NCBI RefSeq assembly: GCF_003063625.1
Contig: NZ_CP026604.1
Coordinates: forward strand, 3,450,065-3,514,064
Length of the DNA stretch: 64,000 nucleotides
Direction of reading: 5' to 3'
DNA from: Saccharobesus litoralis
Lineage (GTDB): Bacteria; Pseudomonadota; Gammaproteobacteria; Enterobacterales; Alteromonadaceae
The position numbers and the translations under genes were made by a program. How positions within the stretch are numbered: position 1 is the stretch's first letter; each line of letters begins with the position of its first letter. The notes beneath the pieces are model-generated. The model ran no database searches and was not told the DNA's origin. It worked only from the letters and a program-made list of their open reading frames with translations. Of the stretch, positions 42,308 through 51,869 are shown piece by piece.

Positions 42308-44104
42308 ATGAGTTGTTTACGACTGTTTATTATTGATTTTCGCCGGTTGGCCATTGTTGGTTGGGTCGCCATACTCAGTGCCTGTGGTGGATCACTAAGT
42401 GGTGAAGGTACAACAGATGAAGAAAATACAGCGCTGCGTGTTATTGTTGGTAACGATTTAACGGTAGCTGAGCTATCTGAAATTACTATTACCAGCTTTG
42501 TAAACGGCGATAATGAACCTTACACCTATCTGTGGCAAGTTCAGCCCGCGCAATATGCAGATACCATTAGTCGCGATGATGCCGCTGAATTAACCTTTAC
42601 CGCTCCTGATGTGACGGTGACAGAGTCGGTGACATTATTTTTGGCCGTTACTGATGCTGTGGGTAATGTAGCCACCGCGTCAAAAAAAATTACGGTTGAA
42701 CCGATTAGCTCACCGCCTATTGTTGCTTTGACACAAGCGCAAACGGGGCAAAAAAAATTCAGTGTTGAATCCGGTATCGGCTTTAGTTTGTCGGCAAACT
42801 GGATAGATGCCGAGGACCAAACTGCGGTTAGCGTAGCACGTTTGCGTTTAGAGCAAATTTCAGGTTCACCGATTGATAATGTCCCAGCAGGTGGGATAAG
42901 ACGCGACTTTATCGCCTCTAATTTAACGCCAACTGTCACTGAGCTTATCGCTAACAATGAATTTATTAATCTTAGTACGCAAACCGTAACCTTAAGGTTT
43001 ACTTTGGAGGTTACCGACACCAGTACTATTACTGTGACTGATCAAGTCGAGGTCGATATATTACCTGCGGTTGTTTCTTTACCTAACGTGAGTGCGGGTA
43101 GCGATATTGTGACTTATGAAGGCCAAACCGTTACCTTAAATGGTACGGCTAACACCAGTAACTTACAGTGGCGTCAAGCGGCTGGCACGGTGCCAGTGGC
43201 TATAATTAATAATACCTCACCGGTGGCGCGTTTTACCGCCCCCGCCGTTTCTGAAGATACACAATTTCAATTTACGTTACGCGCAACAAACAGTAATGGT
43301 TTTCGCGATGATACTGTTGGTGTGTTAGTTAGACCCATTTCTACCTTCGACGGTTTCAACGATACTGGGATTAACACCTGTGCCAGTGCTACCAGTAATT
43401 TAACACCGTTACCATCACCGCCGGCAACGCCTTCTTGTGCCTCGCTTTCTTATCCTGGGCAAGATGCTGAAGTTGGGCGAGATCCAACGAGCCTGAGTCA
43501 GTCTATTGCCAAGCGTGGTAGTGGCGAACTCGGCTTTGATTTCACCAAGTTAGATGCAAATGGTGATGAGATTAATAACGGTACACATACCTGTATACGA
43601 GATAACGTGACTGAACTGATCTGGGAAGTGAAAACCACAACGGGTTATCGCAGTTACAATAGTACGTTTAGTTGGCGTAATACGGATACGGCAACCAGTG
43701 GTAACAGTGAGGGATTAGCCAATGGTGGCAGTTGTACCACTGAGGTTGGTGTATTAACCAGTTGTGATACGGAAGCTTATGTAACCGCGATTAATACCGT
43801 CGGCTTATGCGGTGCGAATGATTGGCGATTACCAACAATGCAAGAACTGACATCTATTTTTAACTTTGGTCGATTAGGCGATCGTTTCGCACGCGATGTT
43901 GATGGTAGTGAACTGTGGCCAGAACATGCATCGGATAGCGTATTGTATTGGACAAGTCAGCCTAGTGCATTTGGTATTGGTACGACAGACACAGCCCCTA
44001 ATGCATGGATGATAGACAGTGTGACAGGTAACGATTTTGCGCGTCTTAAATCAACTCCAGGGCGTATTATTTTAGTTAGAGGAGCGCCAGAAAGTGCAGA
44101 GTAA
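42308..44104 (+). CDS. Lipoprotein with PKD/Ig-like domains and DUF1566
   Basis: A 598-residue protein. The signal peptide ends in the lipobox ILSACGG, so it is lipid-anchored. PKD- or Ig-like domains follow (EPYTYLWQVQPAQYADT; LNGTANTSNLQWRQAAGT), then a Cys-bearing linker. The C-terminal DUF1566/Lcl domain is shown by DNVTELIWEVKT, ANDWRLPTMQELTSIFNFG and YWTSQPSAF. Lcl-type domains occur in adhesins and surface proteins. ATG 42308 is preferred over a TTG at 42302. It overlaps the next DUF1566 gene by 11 bases. Confidence 0.82.
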   Translation: MSCLRLFIIDFRRLAIVGWVAILSACGGSLSGEGTTDEENTALRVIVGNDLTVAELSEITITSFVNGDNEPYTYLWQVQPAQYADTISRDDAAELTFTAPDVTVTESVTLFLAVTDAVGNVATASKKITVEPISSPPIVALTQAQTGQKKFSVESGIGFSLSANWIDAEDQTAVSVARLRLEQISGSPIDNVPAGGIRRDFIASNLTPTVTELIANNEFINLSTQTVTLRFTLEVTDTSTITVTDQVEVDILPAVVSLPNVSAGSDIVTYEGQTVTLNGTANTSNLQWRQAAGTVPVAIINNTSPVARFTAPAVSEDTQFQFTLRATNSNGFRDDTVGVLVRPISTFDGFNDTGINTCASATSNLTPLPSPPATPSCASLSYPGQDAEVGRDPTSLSQSIAKRGSGELGFDFTKLDANGDEINNGTHTCIRDNVTELIWEVKTTTGYRSYNSTFSWRNTDTATSGNSEGLANGGSCTTEVGVLTSCDTEAYVTAINTVGLCGANDWRLPTMQELTSIFNFGRLGDRFARDVDGSELWPEHASDSVLYWTSQPSAFGIGTTDTAPNAWMIDSVTGNDFARLKSTPGRIILVRGAPESAE

Positions 44105-44642
44105 ATCTATATTGAGCTTAATGTTAGCGACATTAGTGTTTGGCCAAACTGTACAGGCGGCCCAAGTTTGTTTATCGGGTGCAACGCCTAGTACACCGAC
44201 AGAGCAATTCAATGTCGACACAACAACTGGGATTGCCACTGATCAAAAAACCGGTTTAAGTTGGTTTGTTTGTTCTGCCGGTTTAACTTGGAACGCGACA
44301 ACTGGAGCTTGCGAAGGCACGGCGAATACATATAGCTGGCAAGATGCCTTAACCTATGCAGATACATTTGAATACGCCAATTTCACGGATTGGCGTTTAC
44401 CCAATATTAAAGAATTAATGTCGATAATTGAGCGCCAATGCTCGACACCCGCCATTAATATTACCGTGTTTACTGACAATTTAACGGAGCGCTATTGGAG
44501 TAGTTCACCTGTTATAGCAAGCGACGGTAATGGCGGTGTGGTTGGCGATACGGTTTGGGCCGTATCATTTGAAGAGGGTAGTAATAACACGCCTTTAAAA
44601 ACCAGTAATTCGTTAGTGCGTTTAGTACGTAAAGTTCAATAG
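44094..44642 (+). CDS. Small exported DUF1566 protein
   Basis: A 182-residue secreted protein. The signal peptide ends at FGQTVQAAQ. The DUF1566 signature is present: TGLSWFVCSAGLTWN, ANFTDWRLPNIKELMSI, YWSSSPVIA and NSLVRLVRKVQ. GTG 44094 follows GAGGAG and lies inside the end of the upstream gene, so translation is coupled. It looks like a stand-alone duplicate of the C-terminal domain of its neighbour; both Cys residues near the ends probably form disulfides. Confidence 0.85.
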   Translation: MQSKSILSLMLATLVFGQTVQAAQVCLSGATPSTPTEQFNVDTTTGIATDQKTGLSWFVCSAGLTWNATTGACEGTANTYSWQDALTYADTFEYANFTDWRLPNIKELMSIIERQCSTPAINITVFTDNLTERYWSSSPVIASDGNGGVVGDTVWAVSFEEGSNNTPLKTSNSLVRLVRKVQ

Positions 44643-44673
44643 TGTGGCTGTAAAAGTCAATAAATTGATATTT

Positions 44674-44711
44674 CACTAAGCTCTTGAAATTATTGAGCTT
44701 AGTGATTTTTT
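44674..44711 (+). terminator. Rho-independent terminator after the DUF1566 pair
   Basis: CACTAAGCTC and GAGCTTAGTG form a perfect 10-bp stem around an 11-base AT-rich loop, followed by ATTTTTTC. Confidence 0.9.
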
Positions 44712-44882
44712 CTTACCAACTTAGCTTTTATTAATGGAATAAAAGGCTTTATCACCATATTTTTCTTTTGTTTGACTTAATTTTTAAGCACAAATAAATG
44801 TCATTTTGTTCAGATTATTAACTAGTTTTGCCAGTCAAGCTCAATTAAGCTAGCCTTTTACCGTTCACCTTTTATTTGGCTC

Positions 44883-45677
44883 GTGTTTGTGAGAGATTTT
44901 CAACAAGCTCAGTGCGTCACTATGCAACCTGAGTTGGCAGAAGAGTATGCTGTTGCGTTCTGCATCAATGATATTAGCTACGCCGTTATGATGGCGTCGC
45001 CGCATGATTTGGAAGATTTTGCCTTTGGTTTTCTGTTTGCAGAAAAGCTAATTTCAAACCCTAATCAAGTTCATGATATCAAGGTAAGCTTAATGCCAAA
45101 TGAGGCAATGGCTGAAATTAATGTGACGTTGGCTAATCGTTGTTTAGAGAATCTACGCGCTAAGAAACGTAACCTCGCCGGAGCCAGCGGCTGCGGTATT
45201 TGTGGTGTAGAAGCGTTGCAGCAAGCCTTACCTGCTGTTGACGTGGTTGCAAAGCAAGAGGTTATTTCATTGGCGGCCATTGCCAACTTACGCCAACAGT
45301 GCCAGCAATGGCAGGGATTGGCAAAAAATACGGGGGCGCTGCACGGCGCTTTTTTACTTGATTTGTCCGGTAAAATAATCGAGTCGCGCGAAGATATTGG
45401 TCGGCATAATGCCCTAGATAAACTGATTGGTGCCTGTTTACGTAACCTTAATTTTCAAGCAGATCATGTTGCCATTTTGCTTACCAGCCGCTGTGGTGTC
45501 GAACTGGTTTATAAAGTTGCCAATTTGGGCGTGGCTAATCTTGTCAGTTTGTCAGCCCCCAGCCAGCTTGCGTTGAATATTGCGCATCAAGCTAATCTCA
45601 ATTTAATTCACTTAACTAAACTTGATGGCCCTCGCGTGCTGAATCAAGCCTATTCTGATACGAGGACATTGTCATGA
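44883..45677 (+). CDS. fdhD: Formate dehydrogenase accessory sulfurtransferase
   Basis: A 264-residue FdhD protein. It passes sulfur from a desulfurase to the molybdenum cofactor of formate dehydrogenase-like enzymes. The catalytic Cys pair is in GASGCGICGVEALQQ. GALHGAFLLD and SREDIGRHNALDKLIG are conserved, as is LLTSRCGVELVYKVA. The start is GTG 44883; no strong ribosome site is seen. It overlaps the following oxidoreductase by four bases (ATGA), which matches its likely client. Confidence 0.94.
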   Translation: MFVRDFQQAQCVTMQPELAEEYAVAFCINDISYAVMMASPHDLEDFAFGFLFAEKLISNPNQVHDIKVSLMPNEAMAEINVTLANRCLENLRAKKRNLAGASGCGICGVEALQQALPAVDVVAKQEVISLAAIANLRQQCQQWQGLAKNTGALHGAFLLDLSGKIIESREDIGRHNALDKLIGACLRNLNFQADHVAILLTSRCGVELVYKVANLGVANLVSLSAPSQLALNIAHQANLNLIHLTKLDGPRVLNQAYSDTRTLS

Positions 45678-47974
45678 GTAAGCAACCTGAAAAAGCTGGC
45701 GGTTTAGCGTCGTTACAATCGACGGTTAAGCATGTGTGGAAAAGTCAGCAAGCCAAAACCAATATTAAGAATTTGATGCGTGCCAATCAAGCACATGGCT
45801 TTGATTGCCCCGGTTGTGCTTGGGGTGATCAAAAGGAAGGGTTAATTCAATTTTGTGAAAATGGCGCAAAAGCGATTGCTTGGGAGTCGACCAATAAAAA
45901 AGTCGATGCTGCTTTTTTCCAACAACACACTGTCACGCAATTACTCAAGCAAAGTGATTATTGGTTAGAGTACCAAGGGCGGCTAACTCAACCTGTGCGT
46001 TACAACGCAGAGACAGATAAATATCAAGCCATTGAGTGGCAGCAAGCTTTTGATTTAATTGCTGATAAATTGCAATCTTTGGCTTCGCCAGATGAAGCTG
46101 AATTTTATACATCGGGTCGTGCGAGTAACGAAGTGTCTTTTGTGTATCAGTTATTGGGGCGTTTGTACGGTACCAATAATTTTCCCGATTGTTCTAACAT
46201 GTGTCATGAAGCCAGTGGTGTTGCGTTAAATCAAGCAATAGGTGTGGGTAAAGGCACTGTCGTGTTGGATGATTTTGATCAAGCTGACGCCATTTTTGTA
46301 TTTGGGCAAAACCCAGGTTCCAACCATCCGCGTATGATGAACGCCTTGCGTCGTGCTGCACGAAAGGGCTGTAAAATTGTATCCTTTAATAATTTAAAAG
46401 AAGTGGCGCTTAAGCGTTTTGCCAGCCCGCAAAGTCCAGTTGAGTTGTTAACGCCAGCGGCGACTGAAATTAGCCATTTGTATTTTAGCCCCAAACTGGG
46501 CGGAGACATGGCAGCGATAAGGGGCATGGTAAAAACCTTGTTGGCATGGCAAGCAGAAGCTGAAAAAACAGCGCAAGCTGATGTGATAGATAAAGCGTTT
46601 ATTGAACAACACACAGTGGATTTTACCGCCTATTGCCAGCAAGTTGAATCAACCTCGTGGCAACAAATTGAGCAACAGTCCGGCTTAAGTCGAGCGGATA
46701 TTGAAGCGGCTACCCAAGTTTTTAGCCGAGCAGATAAGGTTATTTGTACTTGGGCGATGGGGATCACTCAGCATAAACATTCAGTGGCAACGATACGCGA
46801 AATCGTAAACTTGCAGTTAATGACGGGTAATATTGGTAAGGCAGGTGCTGGTTTATGCCCAGTGCGCGGCCATAGTAATGTTCAGGGTAATCGCACCATG
46901 GGCATAAACGATAAACCAAAGCAGGCATTTTTGGATGCGATGCAGGCTTATTTTAATGTACCTATGCCGCAAGAACCTGGTCATAATGTTTATCACGCTT
47001 TAAATGCTTTCTTACAGAAAAAAAGCAAGGTGCTAATCTGCCTTGGTGGTAATTTAGCGGCGGCTGCGCCAGATACAGAACAAACCTATCAAGCGATGCG
47101 CAATACTGAGTTGAATGTGCAAATCAGCACAAAACTTAATCGCAGCCATTTAATGGTAGGTCAAGACGCCTTGATATTACCCTGTTTGGGCCGAACCGAG
47201 ATTGATCGTCAAGCAAGTGGTGAACAAGCTATCACAGTCGAAGATACCTTTAGTATGGTTCATGCGTCACAGGGCAAAGTGGAACCGCTTGATCCACAAT
47301 TAAAGTCAGAAGTGGCTATTATTTGTGGTATTGCACAAGCGACACTGGGTAATGAATTAATTAATTGGCCAAGTTTAGTTGACGACTATAGTTTGATCCG
47401 CGACATGGTTGCTCAGGTGATCCCAGGCTTTACAGGCTTCAATGATAAAATTTTGCAACCTGGTGGCTTTTATTTGGGGAACAGTGCGGCGGATTTGCAT
47501 TGGCTAAATAGCGCGGGTAAAGCGGAATTTAGTCAAGATGTGCTGCCCACTTGCATTATTAATGATGCGGTACATAGCATGGTTGAAGGTAAAAAACAGC
47601 CGATATTAACCTTACAAACCTTACGATCGCATGACCAGTATAATACGACGATTTACGGTATGGATGATAGATACCGTGGTATTGCCGGTGAGCGTAAGAT
47701 TTTGTTTATTAATGAACAAGACGCTAAACGGCAAAAACTACAGCAGGGTGATAAGGTGCAAATCACATCCATTTGGCCAGATAATCAAAGTCGTAAAGTC
47801 GATGGTTTCAAGATTGAAATTTATGACATCCCCGAAGGCAATTTAGCGGCTTACTACCCTGAAACAAACCCTTTGGTGCCTTTAGATAGCGTGGGTGATG
47901 GCTCTTACACGCCAACTTCAAAATCTGTACCTGTGATAATAGAAAAATCGATGCAAGCCGAGTCTATAATTTAA
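45674..47974 (+). CDS. FdhF/YdeP family molybdopterin oxidoreductase
   Basis: A 766-residue molybdopterin enzyme. The N-terminal region has only CPGCAWGDQKEG, a CxxC pair rather than the four-Cys [4Fe-4S] motif of classical formate dehydrogenases. Blocks include AEFYTSGRASNEVSFVYQLL, FPDCSNMCHEASGVAL with a Cys at the likely molybdenum-ligand position, IFVFGQNPGSNHPRMMNAL and AGLCPVRGHSNVQGNRTMGI. There is no in-frame TGA selenocysteine. This is the YdeP/FdhF-like branch, whose substrate is not firmly known. It is coupled to fdhD by ATGA, consistent with sulfuration by FdhD. Confidence 0.9.
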   Translation: MSKQPEKAGGLASLQSTVKHVWKSQQAKTNIKNLMRANQAHGFDCPGCAWGDQKEGLIQFCENGAKAIAWESTNKKVDAAFFQQHTVTQLLKQSDYWLEYQGRLTQPVRYNAETDKYQAIEWQQAFDLIADKLQSLASPDEAEFYTSGRASNEVSFVYQLLGRLYGTNNFPDCSNMCHEASGVALNQAIGVGKGTVVLDDFDQADAIFVFGQNPGSNHPRMMNALRRAARKGCKIVSFNNLKEVALKRFASPQSPVELLTPAATEISHLYFSPKLGGDMAAIRGMVKTLLAWQAEAEKTAQADVIDKAFIEQHTVDFTAYCQQVESTSWQQIEQQSGLSRADIEAATQVFSRADKVICTWAMGITQHKHSVATIREIVNLQLMTGNIGKAGAGLCPVRGHSNVQGNRTMGINDKPKQAFLDAMQAYFNVPMPQEPGHNVYHALNAFLQKKSKVLICLGGNLAAAAPDTEQTYQAMRNTELNVQISTKLNRSHLMVGQDALILPCLGRTEIDRQASGEQAITVEDTFSMVHASQGKVEPLDPQLKSEVAIICGIAQATLGNELINWPSLVDDYSLIRDMVAQVIPGFTGFNDKILQPGGFYLGNSAADLHWLNSAGKAEFSQDVLPTCIINDAVHSMVEGKKQPILTLQTLRSHDQYNTTIYGMDDRYRGIAGERKILFINEQDAKRQKLQQGDKVQITSIWPDNQSRKVDGFKIEIYDIPEGNLAAYYPETNPLVPLDSVGDGSYTPTSKSVPVIIEKSMQAESII

Positions 47975-48109
47975 ACCCTAGGTTAGTGGCTGTTCGTCAC
48001 TAGCCAAATTCATCTCATTTATTCTGACGTTAATCTTGTCATATTGTTTTTTGTGGTCGATATCCATTAACCTGAGCTTAGTTAATGTTTTAGGCTAACA
48101 ACGTGGCGT

Positions 48110-48877
48110 ATGAAGGCTTGGTGTCATTTTATTGGTGTTTTATTTTTAGGTTTGCTATCGGGTTCGGCCAGTGCCATTGATGAATGCAAAATCGACGTTG
48201 AGCTGGGCTTGGTTATCAATCAGCGCCATATTCGGGTGCTAGATAATCATAGAACCCTTGTACAATATAATCATCCTAGTCAGATTATTGTGAAAGGGCA
48301 GGTCATTGAATTAACACCTGAACAGCAAAGTTTAGTTAAAGACTACATTACAACTGTGCAGTCTCAGGTGCCAGACTATATTGATCTCATTGTTGAAGGT
48401 TCTCATATCGCTGCGCGTTGGCTAAACGAACTGGCTGCCAGTTTACATGGTGAAAATAGTGAAAATCACAATCGAGTGCGTGGCCAAGTGGAGCACGTGG
48501 TTTTTCAAATTATGGAAAAATTTAACCATAAAGATGAAAATTTCTATTTAGGACCGCAGAGCCTTTACACGTTAGAACAAACGATTAATCAACAATTTTC
48601 AGAGCAAATGCGCATTACTTTGACAGATCACCTGAATATGTTGGTCAGTGCAGTTATCGATGATACTGATGATTTTAAAGCGAATATGCAGCGTTTTGGC
48701 GTAGAGTTAAGTAATTTGTCGCAAGATGTTGTCAAAGAATTAGAGCAAAAATCCGGTAATCTCGACAAAAAGTCCCAAGAGTTTTGCCAGCAAGTGGTTA
48801 ATATCGACTTACTTGAGACTCAATTGCAGCATCAAATCCCAGAGTTGGCCGAAATTAATGTGTTTAACATCAGATAA
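48110..48877 (+). CDS. yggN: DUF2884 (YggN-like) exported protein
   Basis: A 255-residue periplasmic protein with a signal peptide ending SGSASAID. The YggN/DUF2884 pattern is seen in CKIDVELGLVINQRHIRV, ITTVQSQVPDYIDLIVEG and LMSA-like helices (HLNMLVSAVIDDTDDFKAN). The rest is helical and rich in Q and E. Function is unknown in the family. The gene ends at TAA one base before a TATAGTC element, and the next gene is convergent. Confidence 0.85.
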   Translation: MKAWCHFIGVLFLGLLSGSASAIDECKIDVELGLVINQRHIRVLDNHRTLVQYNHPSQIIVKGQVIELTPEQQSLVKDYITTVQSQVPDYIDLIVEGSHIAARWLNELAASLHGENSENHNRVRGQVEHVVFQIMEKFNHKDENFYLGPQSLYTLEQTINQQFSEQMRITLTDHLNMLVSAVIDDTDDFKANMQRFGVELSNLSQDVVKELEQKSGNLDKKSQEFCQQVVNIDLLETQLQHQIPELAEINVFNIR

Positions 48878-48878
48878 G

Positions 48879-49150
48879 TATAGTCAAAGCGATCAGGTTT
48901 TAGGGGCAGCCATCAAAGCTACCGCGTCCTGCTCACGCCCCTTACCTGCATCCATGCAGGCAAGCTTCGAAACCCCATGAGCATATGCTCTATTATGTGA
49001 TTGGGGTTGCCTAAAGGGATTTAGGTAGTAGGACGACGCAGGAGCCACAGGTTTCCTGTTCCCGACGAAACCTAAGTACTTACATCCATGTAAGCAAAGT
49101 CGAGAGTAAGCGCAGACAATAAACCATAAGGCCTGAGCGAGAAGACTATA
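48879..49150 (+). repeat. TATAGTC modular element, copy 6 (272 bp, longest)
   Basis: This copy carries both module types. After the left end comes a GCTACCGCGTCCTGCTCACG segment and a CCTGCAT-CC-ATGCAGG stem (48945-48960), then the GAGCATATGCTC palindrome, then an extra segment, the AGGTTTC/GAAACCT hairpin and a second CTTACAT-CC-ATGTAAG stem (49079-49094). It looks like a composite of two elements. Confidence 0.88.
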
Positions 49151-49156
49151 GCTTGA

Positions 49157-51766
49157 CTACTCTGACATAGCGACAGCTTGAGCTTGTTGTATTTTGTAAA
49201 GCCAAGCTTTTAAATCTAATGGTTTGCTTAATAAGTAGCCTTGATAAATATCGCAGCCACGCTCAGCTAAGTAAGACTGTTGCCATTTATTTTCGATTCC
49301 TTCTGCGACCGTTTGTACCCCTAATGATTTTGCCATTTGCAAGATAGTATTAACGATGGGCACTTGTGCTGAGTTGTCATTGATGGCTTCAACAAAAAAA
49401 CGGTCAATTTTTAACTCGTGGATCGGCAATGCCTGTAAGTAACTCAAACTTGAGTAACCTGTGCCAAAATCGTCTATTGAAAAGCGAAATCCGTATTTAG
49501 AGAGCAACAACATGCGTTGCTTAACTAAATCAATGTCTGTAACTAGAGTCGTTTCGGTAATTTCTAGCATGAGTTCCTGTGGCGATATTTCCCAAAGTTG
49601 ACTTTGGTGCAGTAACTCTTGGCAAAACTTGGGTTGAATAAGCTGTTTAGCGCTTAGGTTAACGGCAATAACCGTATGTATACCTTGATGATTCAATTCA
49701 TTAAGCAGTTGGCAAACACTATTTAATACCCAGCGTCCTATTTGAATAATATCGCCATTATCTTCAGCGATTGGAATAAATTCTGCTGGGGAAACCGATC
49801 CAAAAGTGGTCGAGCGCCAGCGAATTAACGCCTCAGACGCAACTATGTTACCCGCAGTATTATATTGTGGCTGCAGCTGTAAATAGAACTCATTTTTATT
49901 AAGTGCCAATTGTAAGCTGCTAGCTATGAGCGAACGTCGTTCAAATTCGGCGTATTGCTTGTTATCGATTATTGAGTGGGTATTACCCCCTTTGCTTTTT
50001 GCTTGGCTTTTCGCAAACTCTAAAAGTTGGATAAAACGCTCACAATTTAAACTGTTGGCAAAAGTAAAAGCGGAACCTATGCTAATGGTTAGGTGATGTA
50101 TGTGTTCAGCTATTGCCATTTCATCAGATACAGACTGCAAAATGGCTTGGCTTAATTTGGCTATAGTTAACAATTCGTTTTCAATGCCATCGGATAATGG
50201 TGTTTGATGCAGCAAGAAAAAACTATCAGCTGTATTGCGGTATAGTTTAAACGTTTTTGGCAGTAGGGCATTGATACGTTGCGCAATCATATTGAGCGCA
50301 TAATTACCGGTTGTTTTGCCGTAAGTGAGATTAATTTGTCCGAATCTATCAATATCCAATAAACTAGCATAGATCTGGGATTGAGTTAGGCTGGCTTTAT
50401 TGAGTAAATCTTGCAAGTCTCGTTCAAATGATATGCGGTTTGGTAAGTCGGTTAGTCCATCAAAGTAGGCGAGTTGGTAAATTTTATCTTGGGCTTCTTT
50501 TCGTTCAGAAATATCCTTGATGATCCCGATAAATACGCGTTGGTTGTTTTGGATCACTTCCGACAATGAGAGCTCCATTGGAAACTCATTACCATTTGCT
50601 CTAATGGCAGGCAATTCGCGACCCACACCGATAATTTTAGCTTTACCCGTATTTAAGTAGCTGGTGACATACTTTTGATGCATATTGGCATAGGGCTGTG
50701 GCATTAACACAGAAACATTTTTGCCGACCAACTCAACTTCCTTACTAAGAAATATTTTTTCTACTGAGCGATTCGCTGACAATATAGTACCGTGATCGTT
50801 TACGGTAATGACAGCATCGTTTAAGTTATTGATAATAGTGGCTAAATAAGCTGAAGTATCTTGTTCGTGACTAATTAATGCTTTTTCTCGAGTTATGTCT
50901 TCAAAAGCGCCATAAATATGTGTCACGACTCCTTGGTGTTTACGTACTTTACCTGTTGTTCTTATCCATTTTTTTCGACCTTGTGCATCAATAAACCTAA
51001 GTTCTTCGTCATAAGGAATATGCTGCTCAATTGCTTGCTGAAAGCACTGACCTATGATGAGACCCGCATCGTTAGGGTAATGTTGAATACCGATGTCAGC
51101 CGTGATAGGACTACCAATTTCTAAGCCATAAATTCGGTATGTTTCATCTGTCCATATCATGGATTGATCGGCTAAGTTGTATTCCCAACCACCAACTGAA
51201 GCGAGTTGCTCAATTTCATTTAGTAGCTCATTTTGATGGAGTAGATCCATCTGATTTTTTTGATTGTTATGGGTAATGTACGCGTTGGCAAGGGCGAAAA
51301 TTTGATTGCATAGTAGGCTAAACTTAAATGACGACCAATCGTCGAATCGCGTATCAGCCCCTAAAATTAACAATCCTGTAATGCATTGGGCGTCGGACAT
51401 GGGAAAGATAAGTAGGTCAGTCCATCGCCCATCGCTTGTCATCATTTGTTCAAAGGCTATACGCTTCTCTCTTGGTAAGTGTGAGAAAAATATAGGTTGA
51501 CCCTTATTTAACATTGCCATGATATTTTCGTATATTAGCTGGTCATTTATTTTGCTGCCAAGACAATTTTCAACATCGGCAGCCGATACGCGGCAATGAA
51601 AAGTTTGTTCCTTATTATCGGTAGACCATAGGCTTGAACAAGGTAGCGCAAAGTCGCTGTTTAGCTTGTTTAAGGCCTGTTGGAAAGTTGATTCCAGTTG
51701 TTCTTGTTGATCACAAACGCGTTGTTGCAGACGGCATAAGTCCGTTAAATAGCCAATTTTGTTCAT
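49157..51766 (-). CDS. GAF-PAS-PAS-GGDEF-EAL cyclic-di-GMP phosphodiesterase
   Basis: An 869-residue cytoplasmic sensor protein. A GAF-like region (about residues 20-170) and two PAS domains (about 190-295 and 305-425) precede a GGDEF domain (about 430-585) in which the catalytic loop is degenerate: LYRNTADSFFLL in place of RxGGDEF. The EAL domain (about 600-860) is complete: EALIRWRS, VNLSAKQL, LEITETTL, SIDDFGTGYSSL and LKIDRFFV. So it should hydrolyse c-di-GMP and not make it. ATG 51766 starts it. The upstream neighbour hemW is on the same strand, with a 104-base gap. Confidence 0.92.
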   Translation of the reverse strand: MNKIGYLTDLCRLQQRVCDQQEQLESTFQQALNKLNSDFALPCSSLWSTDNKEQTFHCRVSAADVENCLGSKINDQLIYENIMAMLNKGQPIFFSHLPREKRIAFEQMMTSDGRWTDLLIFPMSDAQCITGLLILGADTRFDDWSSFKFSLLCNQIFALANAYITHNNQKNQMDLLHQNELLNEIEQLASVGGWEYNLADQSMIWTDETYRIYGLEIGSPITADIGIQHYPNDAGLIIGQCFQQAIEQHIPYDEELRFIDAQGRKKWIRTTGKVRKHQGVVTHIYGAFEDITREKALISHEQDTSAYLATIINNLNDAVITVNDHGTILSANRSVEKIFLSKEVELVGKNVSVLMPQPYANMHQKYVTSYLNTGKAKIIGVGRELPAIRANGNEFPMELSLSEVIQNNQRVFIGIIKDISERKEAQDKIYQLAYFDGLTDLPNRISFERDLQDLLNKASLTQSQIYASLLDIDRFGQINLTYGKTTGNYALNMIAQRINALLPKTFKLYRNTADSFFLLHQTPLSDGIENELLTIAKLSQAILQSVSDEMAIAEHIHHLTISIGSAFTFANSLNCERFIQLLEFAKSQAKSKGGNTHSIIDNKQYAEFERRSLIASSLQLALNKNEFYLQLQPQYNTAGNIVASEALIRWRSTTFGSVSPAEFIPIAEDNGDIIQIGRWVLNSVCQLLNELNHQGIHTVIAVNLSAKQLIQPKFCQELLHQSQLWEISPQELMLEITETTLVTDIDLVKQRMLLLSKYGFRFSIDDFGTGYSSLSYLQALPIHELKIDRFFVEAINDNSAQVPIVNTILQMAKSLGVQTVAEGIENKWQQSYLAERGCDIYQGYLLSKPLDLKAWLYKIQQAQAVAMSE

Positions 51767-51869
51767 ACGAGACGACTAAACTACGATGAAGTGGCAGAAT
51801 TGTGAACAAAAGTGCTGAGCTAGGCTAGTCAAGTGCAAAGCAAAATTGAATTAGCTTGATCTAACTCAA

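Noticed and set aside
45674-47974. Selenocysteine in the formate-dehydrogenase-like enzyme
   Set aside because: No in-frame TGA exists; the expected position reads Cys.
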